Of a stretch of DNA of 64,000 nucleotides, positions 23,052 to 33,700 are shown piece after piece. Position numbers and translations under genes: made by a program. Each line of letters begins with the position of its first letter. Position 1 is the first letter of the stretch. Below the pieces are notes generated by a model, which had not been told where the DNA came from, ran no database searches, and saw only the letters and a program-made list of their open reading frames with translations. Origin of the DNA: Prionace glauca (Eukaryota > Chordata > Chondrichthyes > Carcharhiniformes > Carcharhinidae); the NCBI GenBank assembly GCA_037974335.1, contig CM075761.1, positions 10,312,751 to 10,376,750 on the forward strand, in the 5' to 3' direction.

Positions 23052-23850
23052 TCTTAGAACAAAGACGAAATGTAGTCGTCCATTTCGGCAGAACCAACGG
23101 GATGAACGAGTACACTATCAAGGGCAGGAGTCTTAGTAGCGTTGACGAGCAGAAGGATCTCGGGGTCCGGGTCCACAGGACCCTTAAATCGGCCTCGCAG
23201 GTGGAGGAGGTGGTCAAGAAGGCGTATGGTGTACTGGCCTTCATTAATCGAGGGATTGAGTTTAGGAGTCGGGAGGTAATGCTGCAACTTTACAGGACCC
23301 TCGTCAGGCCTCATTTGGAGTACTGTGCGCAGTTCTGGTCGCCTCACTATAGGAAAGACGTAGAAGCTATTGAAAGGGTGCAGAGGAGATTTACAAGGAT
23401 GTTGCCTGGACTGGGAGGCATGCCTTATGAAGATAGGTTGAGGGAGCTGGGACTCTTTTCCCTAGAGAGGCGAAGGTTGAGAGGCGACCTGATAGAAGTT
23501 TATAAAATGTTGAGAGGAATAGATAGGGTGGACTCTCAGAGGCTATTTCCCCGGGTTGAAATGGTCGCTACGAGAGGACACAGATTTAAGGTGCGGGGAG
23601 GGAAGTACAGAGGTGATGTTAGGGGTAAGTTTTTCACTCAGAGGGTGGTGAGTGAATGGAAGCGGCTGCCGTCATCGGTGGTGGAGGCGAACTCGCTGGG
23701 GTCTTTTAAAAGACTTCTGGATCAGTATATGGGGTTTAATGGGATTGGGGGTTATAGATAGGTCTATAGATTGGGGGGTTGATGTGATAGGCGCAACTCG
23801 AAGGCCGAAGGGCCTGTTTGTGCTGTAATGTTCTATGTTCTATGTTCTAA
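23052..23850 (+). mobile_element. CR1-B 3' part nested in L2
   Basis: A 219-codon frame (23,102-23,761) from MNEYTIKGRSLSSVDEQKDL to the natural stop, followed by the trailer and TTCTATGTTCTATGTTCT. Confidence 0.92.
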
Positions 23851-23876
23851 AACACTGATATCAGGCTCCTATTTAT

Positions 23877-24295
23877 CATAAGAACATAAGAAATAGGAGC
23901 AGGAGTAGGCCATCTAGCCCCTCGAGCCTGCCCCGCCATTCAATAAGATCATGGCTGATCTGAAGTGGATCAGTTCCACTTTCCCGCTCTCTCCCCTTAA
24001 TTCCCCTGTCTATCAGAAACCTATCTACCAGTGACTTCAATATATTCAGCGAGGCAGCCCCCACCACTTCAACGGGCAGAGAATTCCAGAGATTCATCAC
24101 CCTTTGAGTGAAGAAGTTCCTCCTCAACTCCGTTCTAAACCGCCCCCCCCCCCTTATCTTGAGGCTGTGCCCCCTAGTCCTACTGTCCTTTCTAAGCAGG
24201 AAGAATCTCTCTACCTCTACCCTATCCATCCCTCATTGTCTTATATGTCTCTATAAGATCCCCCCTCAGCCTTCTACACTCTAACGAGTACAGCT
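23877..24295 (-). mobile_element. CR1-A 3' end nested in L2
   Basis: Antisense frame 23,876-24,229 (FFTQRVMNLWNSLPVEVVGA), with a C-run at 24,142-24,152 and 5' truncation. Confidence 0.88.
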
Positions 24296-24560
24296 ACAGC
24301 TATCGACTACAGCTCAGCCTTCAACACCATTTTTCTAATGAAATTCAACTCCAAACTCCGTGGCCTGGGTCACAGCTCTCCCTCTGCCACTGGATCCTGA
24401 ACTTCCTACCTCACAGACCACAATCAGTAAGGATTGGCAACAACACCTCCTCCACAAACATCCTCAACACCGGTGCCCCACAAGGCTTTGCCTGCATAGC
24501 ACACAGGAAACAACTCTTTCCCCTGTGCCCGAATACATGGGACAATAATAAATCAAATCT

Positions 24561-25375
24561 AATCAAATCAACGCACACGCAGCCAGATTCTCTCTGCTGC
24601 CTCTCTCTCTCACACACACACACATACAGACTCACACACACACACACCACAATCTCTCTTTCTCTCACATGGACGCAGCCAGAATCTTTCTCGCTCTCTT
24701 TCTCTCTCACACGTGCAGAGACACACCTTTATCAATCTACACTCTGCGGGATACTATCAGAATCACACACCCACACACAAACAAGCAGAATTTCTCTCTC
24801 TCACACACACACACATAGATACAATCTTTCACGCTCTCTTTCTCTCTCTCTCACACACAGATATACAGATACAGATATACACACACTTACCAACCTATCC
24901 TCTGCGGGATACTATCAGAATCACACACCCACACACAAACAAGCAGATTCTCTCTCTCACACACACACACATAGACACAATCTTTCTCGCTCTCTTTCTC
25001 TCTCACACGTGCAGAGACACACCTTTATCAATCTACACTGTGCGGGATACTATCAGAATCACACACCCACACACAAGCAAGCAGAATTTCTCTCTCTCAC
25101 ACACACACACATAGATACAATCTTTCTCGCTCTCTTTCTCTCTCACACGTGCAGAGACACACCTTTATCAATCTACACTCTGCGGGATACTATCAGAATC
25201 ACACACCCACACACAAGCAAGCAGAATTTCTCTCTCTCACACACACACACATAGACACAATCTTTCTCGCTCTCTTTCTCTCTCTCTCACACACAGATAC
25301 AGATATACACACACTTACCAACCTACCCTCTGCTGGATAATGTCAGAATCACACACAAACACACACACCTTTACA
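24561..25375. repeat. CA/CT minisatellite with 140-bp higher-order unit
   Basis: The word GTGCAGAGACACACCTTTAT recurs at about 24,714, 25,009 and 25,149, each followed by TCTGCGGGATACTATCAGAA; variants near 24,880 and 25,300 make about five units. Confidence 0.88.
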
Positions 25376-26275
25376 CCACAGGTTTATACATCCTCACCAT
25401 AACATTCCAACTTTTATACTCAATACTTTGATTTATAAAGGGTAATGTTCCCAAAACACTCTTTACGACCCTATCTACCTGTGACGCCACTTTTAGGGAA
25501 TTATGTATCTGTATTCCCAGATCCCTCTGTTCTACAACCCTCTTCAGAATCCTACCATTTACCCTGTATATTCTACTTTGGTTTGTCCTTCCAAAGTTCA
25601 ATAGAACATAGAACATTACAGCACAAACAGGCCCTTCGGCCCTCGAGTTGCGCCGATCACATCAACCCCACCAATCTATAGACCTATCTATAACCCCTAA
25701 TCCCATTAAACCCCATATACTCATCCAGAAGTCTTTTAAAAGACCCCAGCGAGTTCGCCTCCACCACCGATGACGGCAGCCGATTCCATTCACTCACCAC
25801 CCTCTGAGTGAAAAACTTACCCCTAACATCACCTCTGTACTTCCCTCCCCGCACCTTAAATCTGTGTCCTCTCGTAGCGACCATTTCAACCCGGGGAAAT
25901 AGCCTCTGAGAGTCCAATACCTCACACTTGTCTGTGTTAAATTCCATCTGCCATTTTTTCAGCCCATTTTCTAGTTGGTCCAAATCCCTTTGCAAGCTTT
26001 GAAAACCTTCCTCACTGCCCACTCCACCTCCAATCTTTGTATCATCAGCAAATTTGCTGATCCAATTTACCACATTATCATCCAGATCATTGATATAGAT
26101 GACCAACAATAATGGACCCAGCACTGATCCCTGTGGCACACTGCTGGTCACAGGCCTCCACTCAGAGAAGCAATCCTTCACTACCACTCTTTGGCTTCTT
26201 CCATTGACCCAATGTCTAATCCAATTTACTGCCTCTCCATGTATACCTAGCACTACTAAGACTCGGCATCAAGAT
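25376..26275 (-). mobile_element. CR1-G LINE fragment split by CR1-B
   Basis: Minus-strand reverse transcriptase piece (SSVPQGSVLGPLLLVIYIND, KFADDTKIGGG) at 25,913-26,275 and its downstream part (NGRILKRVVEQRDLGIQIHN) at 25,376-25,603, separated by a CR1-B 3' end. The frame differs from CR1-A and CR1-B and is older. Confidence 0.88.
25604..25912 (-). mobile_element. CR1-B 3' end nested in CR1-G
   Basis: Antisense trailer and last codons (FFTQRVVSEWNRLPSSVVEA) lie between two copies of CAATA, a likely 5-bp target-site duplication. Confidence 0.88.
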
Positions 26276-26330
26276 GTGAACATTTACTGAGAATTAAGGA
26301 AAAAAAAAACATTAGCCTAGTAAAAAAAAA

Positions 26331-26675
26331 CACGGTAGCACAGTGGTTAGCACTGCTGCTTCACAGCTCCAGGGTCCTGGGTTCGATTCCCGGCTCGGGT
26401 CACTGCTTGTGTGGAGTTTGCACATTCTCCTCGTGTCTGCGTGGGTTTTCTCCGGGTGCTCCGGTTTCCTCCCACAGTCCAAAGATGTGCGGGTTAGGTT
26501 CATTGGCTATGCTAAAATTGCCCCTTAGTGTCCTGGGATGTGTAGGTTAGAGGGATTAGCAGGTAAATGTGTAGGGATATGGGGATAGGTTCTGGGTGGG
26601 ATTGTGTTCGGTGCAGACTCGATGGGCCGAAGGGCCTGTTTCTGCACTGTAGGGTTCTATGTTCTATGTTAAAAG
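26331..26675 (+). mobile_element. Full-length tRNA-derived SINE
   Basis: Sense copy: A-box region TAGCACAGTGGTTAGCACTG, B box GGTTCGATTCCC about 50 bp further, a body with TTTCCTCCCACAGTCCAAAG and TTGGCTATGCTAAAATTGCC, and the trailer GGGCCGAAGGGCCTGTTTCT with TTCTATGTTCTATGTT. The trailer is almost that of CR1-B, which probably supplied the mobilising enzyme. Confidence 0.92.
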
Positions 26676-26689
26676 GGTGCTGAGGCGAA

Positions 26690-27745
26690 AGAGGAGTAAT
26701 TCTCAAAGGCGTTGGGAGAAAGCCGAGAGTTTAGACTAAATTTCCGGTTCGAACAAATGTCACTGGCTTGACGGGCAGAATGGCCCCTTTCCGTGCTGGA
26801 AATGGCCACAGTTCTGAGCTTTGAGTCCAGGAAATCCATTTACTTGCGTTATCAGACAGGAATATGGATTGTAGATAATGTTCCTTCAGGATTAAATATA
26901 CCCGTGTCCAAAACCAGGATACATCCAGTTAAGGCTCGGGACATATTTAATCTTCCAGATTTCATATTCATACAGCCGAAATCCCAAACCAGTTGCGAAC
27001 ATGCCTTGTCAGTCCTTAATCCCACCTCCAACGCACACACACCACATTAAAAATGTCTCTGTAAATTCGCTGAAAAGCCACCGGAAACATATTTGTTCTA
27101 AACCCTTATAGAAACCGGAAGCACGCAGCTTACATTTGGTATTCAAAACCTTCTTCTATATTGAAGTAACTCGGACACAGATACATTTTGATGCACAATT
27201 AGAGTAGAAAATGCAGAATAGAATTCTAAAACCGCGATGAGAAATTAGAAGCATGGAGAGGTGAAATTGTCCTGAAGGCGATATTCCGTCAGAAAATGGT
27301 GGACATTAAGAGGAAGTTCATTTTCCGCTTTGGTCGCCATCATAATATTGAGCCGCCAATCCGCCCGAATTTGCACTTTCGGAATTCCCCGTGCAAAAAG
27401 AAAAATGTTTCCACCAGACTGGAAATCCAGGAACACACGGTGAGTTCTCTCTCTCTCTTTCTTTACTCTCGAGTTAAAATTTTGGATCCTCGTTAAAGGC
27501 CAGGCGAGCGTAAAGCGTCTGTGGATGAAAAGTGATCTTTTAGCGTAATAGACACCCTTATTATAGTGATAGGTGAGACCATTGAGTTCCCCCTCTTCCT
27601 CCTCCCTCCCCCCCACTCTATGCAATCGGTTCTTGGCTGAAAGTTAGCTCAACTCACAGTCACCCACCAATATTGAATAATCCTTAATCTATTCCCTAAT
27701 ATAAATCTAACTGTCGCACCTTTGAGAATTCCAGTTGCCCAATAG
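26690..27745. other. Single-copy-looking region with an exon-like segment
   Basis: About 1 kb largely without repeats. A plus-strand frame at 27,296-27,440 ends at a consensus donor (ACACGGTGAGT), and GGAATTCCCC at about 27,381 (reverse GGGGAATTCC) fits the kappa-B consensus. No partner exon was found, so a promoter, first exon or chance match cannot be told apart. Gene 1 would need its last exon here if it has one; none was convincing. Confidence 0.3.
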
Positions 27746-28278
27746 GCGCCGCACCTGCGCAAGGATATTTTGGCCCTGGAGGGAGTGCAGAGGAGGTTTA
27801 CTAGGCTGATACCAGAGTTGAGGGGATTGAGCTATGAGGAGAGGCTGAATAAACTAGGCTTCTACTCGTTAGAGTTTAGAAGAATGAGGGGAGATCTCAT
27901 TGAGACGTATAAGATGATGAATGGGATGGATAGGATAGAGGTGGAGAGACTCTTCCCGTTCAGAAAAGACAGTAGGACTAGGGGGCACAGCCTCAAGATA
28001 AAGGGGAGGCGGTTTAGAACGGAGTTGAGGAGGAACTTCTTCACTCAAAGGGTGGTGAATCTCTGGAATTCTCTGCCCGTTGAAGTGGTGGAGGCTGCCT
28101 CGCTAAATATTTTTAAGAAACGGGTTGATGGGTTTTTGATAAGAGAAGGGATTAAGGGTTATGGGGAGAGGGCGGGAAGGTGGAACTGAGTCACGACAGA
28201 TCAGCCATGATCTTATTGAATGGCGGGGCAGGCTCGAAGGGCTAGATGGCCTACTCCTGCTCCTATTTCTTATGTTCA
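27746..28278 (+). mobile_element. CR1-A 3' end
   Basis: Unbroken 139-codon frame (27,770-28,189) from LEGVQRRFTRLIPELRG to the stop, then the trailer. 5' truncated. Confidence 0.9.
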
Positions 28279-28335
28279 ATGCTCTATACAGCTTTTTAGT
28301 GACCAGAATTCCGCCCTGCGTTCTGTGAAGAAGTG

Positions 28336-28415
28336 TTTTCAGTTGATTTGATTTATTATTGTCACATGTGTTGCTATGCATTAAAAAGTATCGTTTCTTG
28401 CCCAGAATACAGACA
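28336..28415 (-). repeat. L2 tail, antisense
   Basis: Reads TTGATTTATTATTGTCACAT and AAAGTATCGTTTCTTGC. Confidence 0.8.
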
Positions 28416-28735
28416 AAGATCATAGATTCCCTTCGGCCCATCGAGTCTGCACCGAGCACAATCCCACCCAGGCCCATATCCCTACATATTAAACCCACTA
28501 ATCCCTCTAACCTACACATCCCTGGATACTGAGGGGCAATTTCTTAGCACGGCCAATCAACCTAACCCACACATTTTTGGACTGTGGGAGGAAATTGGAG
28601 TACCAGGAGGAAACCCACGGAGAGACGAGGAGAATGTGCAAACTCCACATAGACAGTGACCCGAGCCGGGAATCGAACTCAGGACGCTGGAAGCTGTGAA
28701 ACAGCAGTGCTAACCACTGTGCTACCGTGCCGCCC
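28416..28735 (-). mobile_element. tRNA-derived SINE, nearly full length
   Basis: Antisense from CATCGAGTCTGCACCGAGCA to GTGCTAACCACTGTGCTACC; B box reversed as GGGAATCGAACTC. Confidence 0.9.
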
Positions 28736-28739
28736 AAGT

Positions 28740-28988
28740 GTATCGTGTACCGTGCATGGAGAATGAAAGGAGAGGGTGCAGATTATAGTGTTACAGTGAT
28801 AGTTAGGCTGCAGAGCAAGTTCAACTCAATATGAGGCAGGTCAATTCTAATGTCTGGGGGTAGCAGGGAAGAGGCTGTTCTTGCGTGGGTTGGTGCCTGA
28901 CCTCAGATTTATGTATATCTTTCCCAAAGGAAGAAGGTGGAAAAAAAACATGTCCAGGGTGCGTCGGGTCCTTGATAATGCTGGCTGT
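28740..28988 (-). mobile_element. L2-type LINE 3' fragment
   Basis: Antisense sequence of a second L2 subfamily (GGGAAGAGGCTGTTCTTGCG, CCCAAAGGAAGAAGGTGG). Confidence 0.65.
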
Positions 28989-28989
28989 T

Positions 28990-29500
28990 TCTATATAGAA
29001 ACATAGAAGATACCAGCAGGGGGAGGCCATTTGGCCCTTCAAGTCTGCTCCACCACTCATTACAATCATGGACGATCGTCCATCCCAATCGCCTAATCCT
29101 GCTTTCTCCCCATAATCTTCACCCCCAAGTGCTATATCCAACCGCCTGTTGAATACATTCAATGTTTTGGCATCAACTACTTCCTGTGGGAATGAATTCC
29201 ACAGACTCACCGGGTGGAGAAATGTCTACTCACCTCCGTCCTAAATGTTCTACCCCCTGTCCTCAAACTGTGATCCCCTGGTTCTGGACTCCCCCCACCA
29301 TCGGGGACATCCTCCCTGCATCTACCCTAACTAGTCCTGTTAGAATTGTGTAAGTCTCTATGAAATCCCCCCTCATTCGTCTGAACTCGTGAAAACAATC
29401 TTAACCGAGTCAATCTCTCCTCAGACATCAGTCCCGCCATCCCTGGCATGAGCCTGGTAAACCTTCGCTCCAATCCCTCGACAGCAAGAACATCCTTCCA
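28990..29500 (-). mobile_element. CR1-D LINE 3' end
   Basis: Antisense trailer GGCCATTTGGCCCTTCAAGT and C-terminal frame (SLWNSFPQEVVDAKTLNVFN), plus KVYQAHARDG-like piece upstream; several frame breaks, clearly older than CR1-A and CR1-B. Confidence 0.8.
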
Positions 29501-29519
29501 AAGTGAATGCATTTGGTAT

Positions 29520-29854
29520 GTCTCCTGCTCTGTCCAAGACCACAAGAACTGGTGCAGTCCCATCACTGAAACCAGCCTTCCATCCATTGACTCTGTCTAC
29601 ACTTCCCACTGCCTCGGGGAAAAGCAGCCAGTATAATCAAGGACCCTCCCCACCACACACCCCGGACATTCTCTCTTCCACCTTCTTCCATCAGGAAAAA
29701 GATACAAAAGTCTGAGGTCCCGTACCGACCGACTCAAGAACAGCTTCTTCCCTGCTGCTGTCAGACTTTTGAATGGACCCACCTCGCATTAAGCTGATCT
29801 TTCTCCACACCCTTGTGACTGTAACACTACATTCTGCACCCTCTCCTTTCCTTC
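29520..29854 (+). mobile_element. L2-type LINE 3' end
   Basis: C-terminal region (CTGAGGTCCCGTACCGACCG, CTTTTGAATGGACCCACCTC) with an upstream deletion. Confidence 0.85.
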
Positions 29855-30525
29855 TCTATGAACGGTATGCCTTCCTTGTAGCGTGCGCAATGCTCAATAC
29901 TTTTCACTGTATCCCAATACATGTGACAATAATACATTAAATCTATGTACTCTCTGAACGGTATGCTTTGTCCGTATAGGGCGCAGAAACAATACTTTTC
30001 ACTGTATCCCAGTACATGTGACAATAATAAATCAAGTCTATGTACTTTATCAACGGTATGCTTTGTCTGTATAGGGCACATGAAACAATACTTTTCACTG
30101 TATCCCAGTACATGTGACAATAATAAATCAAATCTATGTACTCTATGAACGGTATGCTTTATCTGCATAGCGCTCAAGAAACAATACTTTTCACTGTATC
30201 CCAGTACATGTGACAATAATAAATCAAGTCTATGTACTTTATGAACGGTATGGTTTGTCTGTATAGGGCGCAGAAACAATACTTTTCAGTATATCTCAAT
30301 ACATGTGACTATAATAAATCAAATTTATGTACTCTATGAACGGCATGCTTTGTCTATATAGGGCGCAGAAACAATACTTTTCAGTATATCTCAATACATG
30401 TGACTATAATAAATCAAATCTAAGTACTCTATGAACGGCATGCTTTGTCTGTACAGCGCACAAGAAAATAATTTTCACTGCATCCCAATACATGTGACGA
30501 TAATAAATCAAATCCAATCAAATTT
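29855..30525 (+). repeat. Tandem array of L2 tails, about seven units
   Basis: Units of about 90-95 bp: GTACTCTATGAACGGTATGC, TTTGTCTGTATAGGGCGCAG, AAACAATACTTTTCACTGTA and ACAATAATAAATCAAATC. The array grew from the end of the L2 directly to its left. Confidence 0.92.
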
Positions 30526-30705
30526 CCCACAAATAAATTAATCAAAAGAGCTAATTTGGCCTCGAGACTTTCTCCGTCCGTGGAGATCACCAGGCTTGTT
30601 GAGGTTTTCCAGAACTTTCTGTGTTGGTTATGAATTCTAAACCGCGGATGAATAATTATTGAAAAGTATCGGTGTGGTTTATCAATAATAATTCCATTCA
30701 TTCAC

Positions 30706-30764
30706 CTCTTTATTCTGTTTGTGTTCCCTGGATTCTGTCAGTTCCTCATCACTGTTCCCGGTTC
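30706..30764 (-). CDS. Gene 1 exon 5: cytoplasmic tail
   Basis: A 59-nt exon preceded by TCTTTCTAACAG; it joins exon 4 in phase 1 and encodes an acidic, hydrophilic tail GTGNSDEELTESREHKQNKE. It can be spliced at a GTGAAT donor (phase 0), or read on for a few codons to a TGA. No tyrosine-based signalling motif is present in this piece. No later exon was found between 26.7 and 30.7 kb, so the true C terminus is open. Confidence 0.6.
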
Positions 30765-33700
30765 CTGTTAGAAAGAGGGATTTAAACTGGAAATTTAATA
30801 TGGATTCATCTCACACCGAACCCGCTCAGAAGTGTCAATAACTCAGTGATAAATGGGTGGATTGAGAATTCCCCGGAGAAACAGCGCCCCCACCCCAACA
30901 ATCTCTACCTCTCTGCCGGTTCCTGCAGATCCTTCTTCCGGCCACAAGGACCAATCCCAGAAGGAGAAGCGCCGCGGCCGGCAAACCTCCGGAAAACACT
31001 AAATGACAGGTGGTCGAGAACGGAGAATCTGTTAAAAAAGAATTAACCTTTCACTCCACGGAAATCAAGTGTGGAAATAATTAAACAAACAACGGATTTT
31101 GTTCAATCTAACTGACCAATTTGACCGGAAAATGGTTAAAATTTTTGCACACTTTCCCATCATGCAATAGAGTAGCACTTTTGCAACAGAACAGAAGGCG
31201 AGATAGAGAGAGATAGTGACAGAGAATGAAAGATTCTGGGAGAGAATAACCACATAATCCTACAGGGTAGAAGAAGGCCATTCGGGCCCTCGAGTCTGCA
31301 CTTCCAACAATCCCATCTTATCCCCGTCACCTCATACATTTACCCTGCTAATCCCCCTGACACTCGGTTCAATTTAGCATAGCCAATCAACCTAACCCGC
31401 ACACCTTTGGACTGTGGGAGGAAACTGGAGCACCCGGAGGAAACCCACGCAGTCACGGGGAGAACGTGCAGACTCCACACAGTCAGCCCCACCCCCCCAA
31501 CCCCCACTCCGAGGCCGGAATTGAACCCGGGACCCGGCGCAGTGAGACATCATAGAAACCCTACAGTGCAGAAGGAGGCCATTCGCCCCATCAAGTCTGC
31601 ACCGACCACAATCCCACCACGGCCCTCCCCCCTCCTCCCATCCCTACATATTTATCCGCTAGCTTACACATCTCAGGAGACTAAGTGGCCATTTTAGCAT
31701 GGCCAATCAACCTAACCCGCACATCTTTGGACTGTGGGAGGAAACCGGAGCACCCGGAGGAAACCCACGCAGACACGAGGAGAATGTGCAAACTCCATAC
31801 AGACAGTGACCCGAGCCGGGAATCGAACCCAGGTCCCTGGAGCTGTGAAGCAGCAGTGCTAACCCACTGTGCTACAATTGTTGCCACCGTGTTACCCAAC
31901 CGAGAGATTTTTAAGAAATGCCCTTTTCCAATCGGGAGAAGCACAGAGAGAGATAGTGACAGAGGGACTGAGCACTTTTTGAACAGGGCCCATGTAGAGA
32001 AAGGGGGAGAGTGTGTGAACGCTTCAGGGAGGAGAAAGAACCAAAATGTTCCAAAGCCCAGTTTAAACAGCAGAGAAATGAAACAAGTAGAGTCATCGAC
32101 TCGTAGAGGCTGACAGCATGGAAACAGGCCCTTCGGCCCAACCTATCCAACCTGCCTTCCTTTTTAGCCACTAAGCTATTCCCATTTGTCCGCGTTTGGC
32201 CCATTTCTCTCTATAGCCATCTTGCCCAGGAAACTTTCCAAGTCTAAAAGATAGATTTGTACCCACCTCTGCAACTGCCCCTGGTAGCTTGTTCCAAACA
32301 CTCACCATCCTCTATGTGAAAAAAAAAAGATTCAAAGATTTAAAAAGATTTAAATGATTCAAAGTTAGTGGAGCGATCTGATGGAACACCGTTCAAACAG
32401 GACAAGAGATAGAGAGATAAGCAGAGCAGATAACTCGTACAGAAGTATTTCGCTCAATTTCAATTGGGAAACAGAGAGAGAGCTTTAGAGATAGAAATGA
32501 AAGAACAAACTAGATAATACAGAGACAGATGGGTCGACACTCAGATGGAGCACCATATAACTAGCATAAGAATAGTGAAGATAGAACGCTGGAGAATACT
32601 TGGTAAAAAAATAGAGGGAGAAAGAGGGAGAGAGAGAGAGACAGATGAAGAGCTGAAGGAAGAGTGAGAGTGAAAGAGATGCAAACATTGGGTGAGGACA
32701 GACCGAACAAGAAAACTACTCCATGGTAAAATGGAGGATTGATACAGAGAAAGGGGGGAGGGGAGGTAAACAGGGGAAGATAAACAACTGGACAGATCAA
32801 ACAATCCCTACAGTGCACGGCAAGGCCATTAGCCCATCAAACCAGTCCGACAACTGTACCAACCGGGGACAAACAACGCAAGCCCAAATATTTACCTTAA
32901 CAATTTAGCACGGCCAACCCACCTAACCTACACATCTTTGGACACTAAGGGACAATTTAGCACGGCCAATCCACCCTAACCTACACATCTTTGGACACTA
33001 AGGGACAATTTAGCATGGCCAATCGACCCTAACCTACACAACTTTGGTCATCATCATTTTCGAAAGAGCAACGCACTCTGCGCTTGCCAAGGAATTCACA
33101 TCCCGCCAATGAATTGAAATGTAGCTGAAATAGAAAACATTTCACCACACAATTACTGTACTGTACCACTCCCTGAAGACATGCTGCCTGTTCATCGCTG
33201 TGACGCACAGTCGATGACCGCACTGTGTCACGTGAATGTGGAATTCACCAGCACACCGCACCAGACCTTCGTCATACTTTCTTTGGACACGAAGCGACAA
33301 TTTAGCACGGCCAATCCACCCTACCCTGCACATCTTTGGACACTAAGGGACAATTTAGCACGGCCAATCCACCCCAACCTACACATCTTTGGACATTAAG
33401 GGACAATTTAGCACGGCCAATCCACCCCAACCTACACATCTTTGGACACTAAGGGACAATTTAGCACGGCCAATCACCCTAACCTACACATCTTTGGACA
33501 CTAAGGGACAATTTAGCACGGCCAATCCAGATAACCCGCATTCCTTGGACACTAAGGGGTAATTTACCCTGGTCAATCCACCTGACCAACACATCTTGCC
33601 ACACTAACGGGTAATTTAGCGCGATGGAGCCACATAACCTGCACTTCTTTGGAGTGTGGGAGGGAACCGGAACTCCCGGAGGAAACCCGGTGCAACTCAT

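Larger units (their letters stand above)
22926..24560 (+). mobile_element. L2-type LINE carrying two nested CR1 insertions
   Basis: L2 pieces at 22,926-23,048, 23,850-23,876 and 24,290-24,560 line up with the uninterrupted L2 at 10,979-11,300. The last piece jumps from the GAPQG region straight to the trailer (GACAATAATAAATCAAATC). Confidence 0.85.

Noticed and set aside
25684-26253. A fused reverse-transcriptase-like protein
   Set aside because: The frame crosses the boundary between CR1-G and an inserted CR1-B; it is an accident of nesting, not a gene.
26331-26420. A tRNA gene
   Set aside because: A- and B-box-like motifs are present but no cloverleaf is complete and the sequence continues into a SINE body and trailer; it is a SINE head.
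31065-31253. Minus-strand frame with hydrophobic stretch as an alternative TM exon for gene 1
   Set aside because: It lacks an acceptor and donor in a usable phase, whereas the exon at 30,909-31,028 has both.
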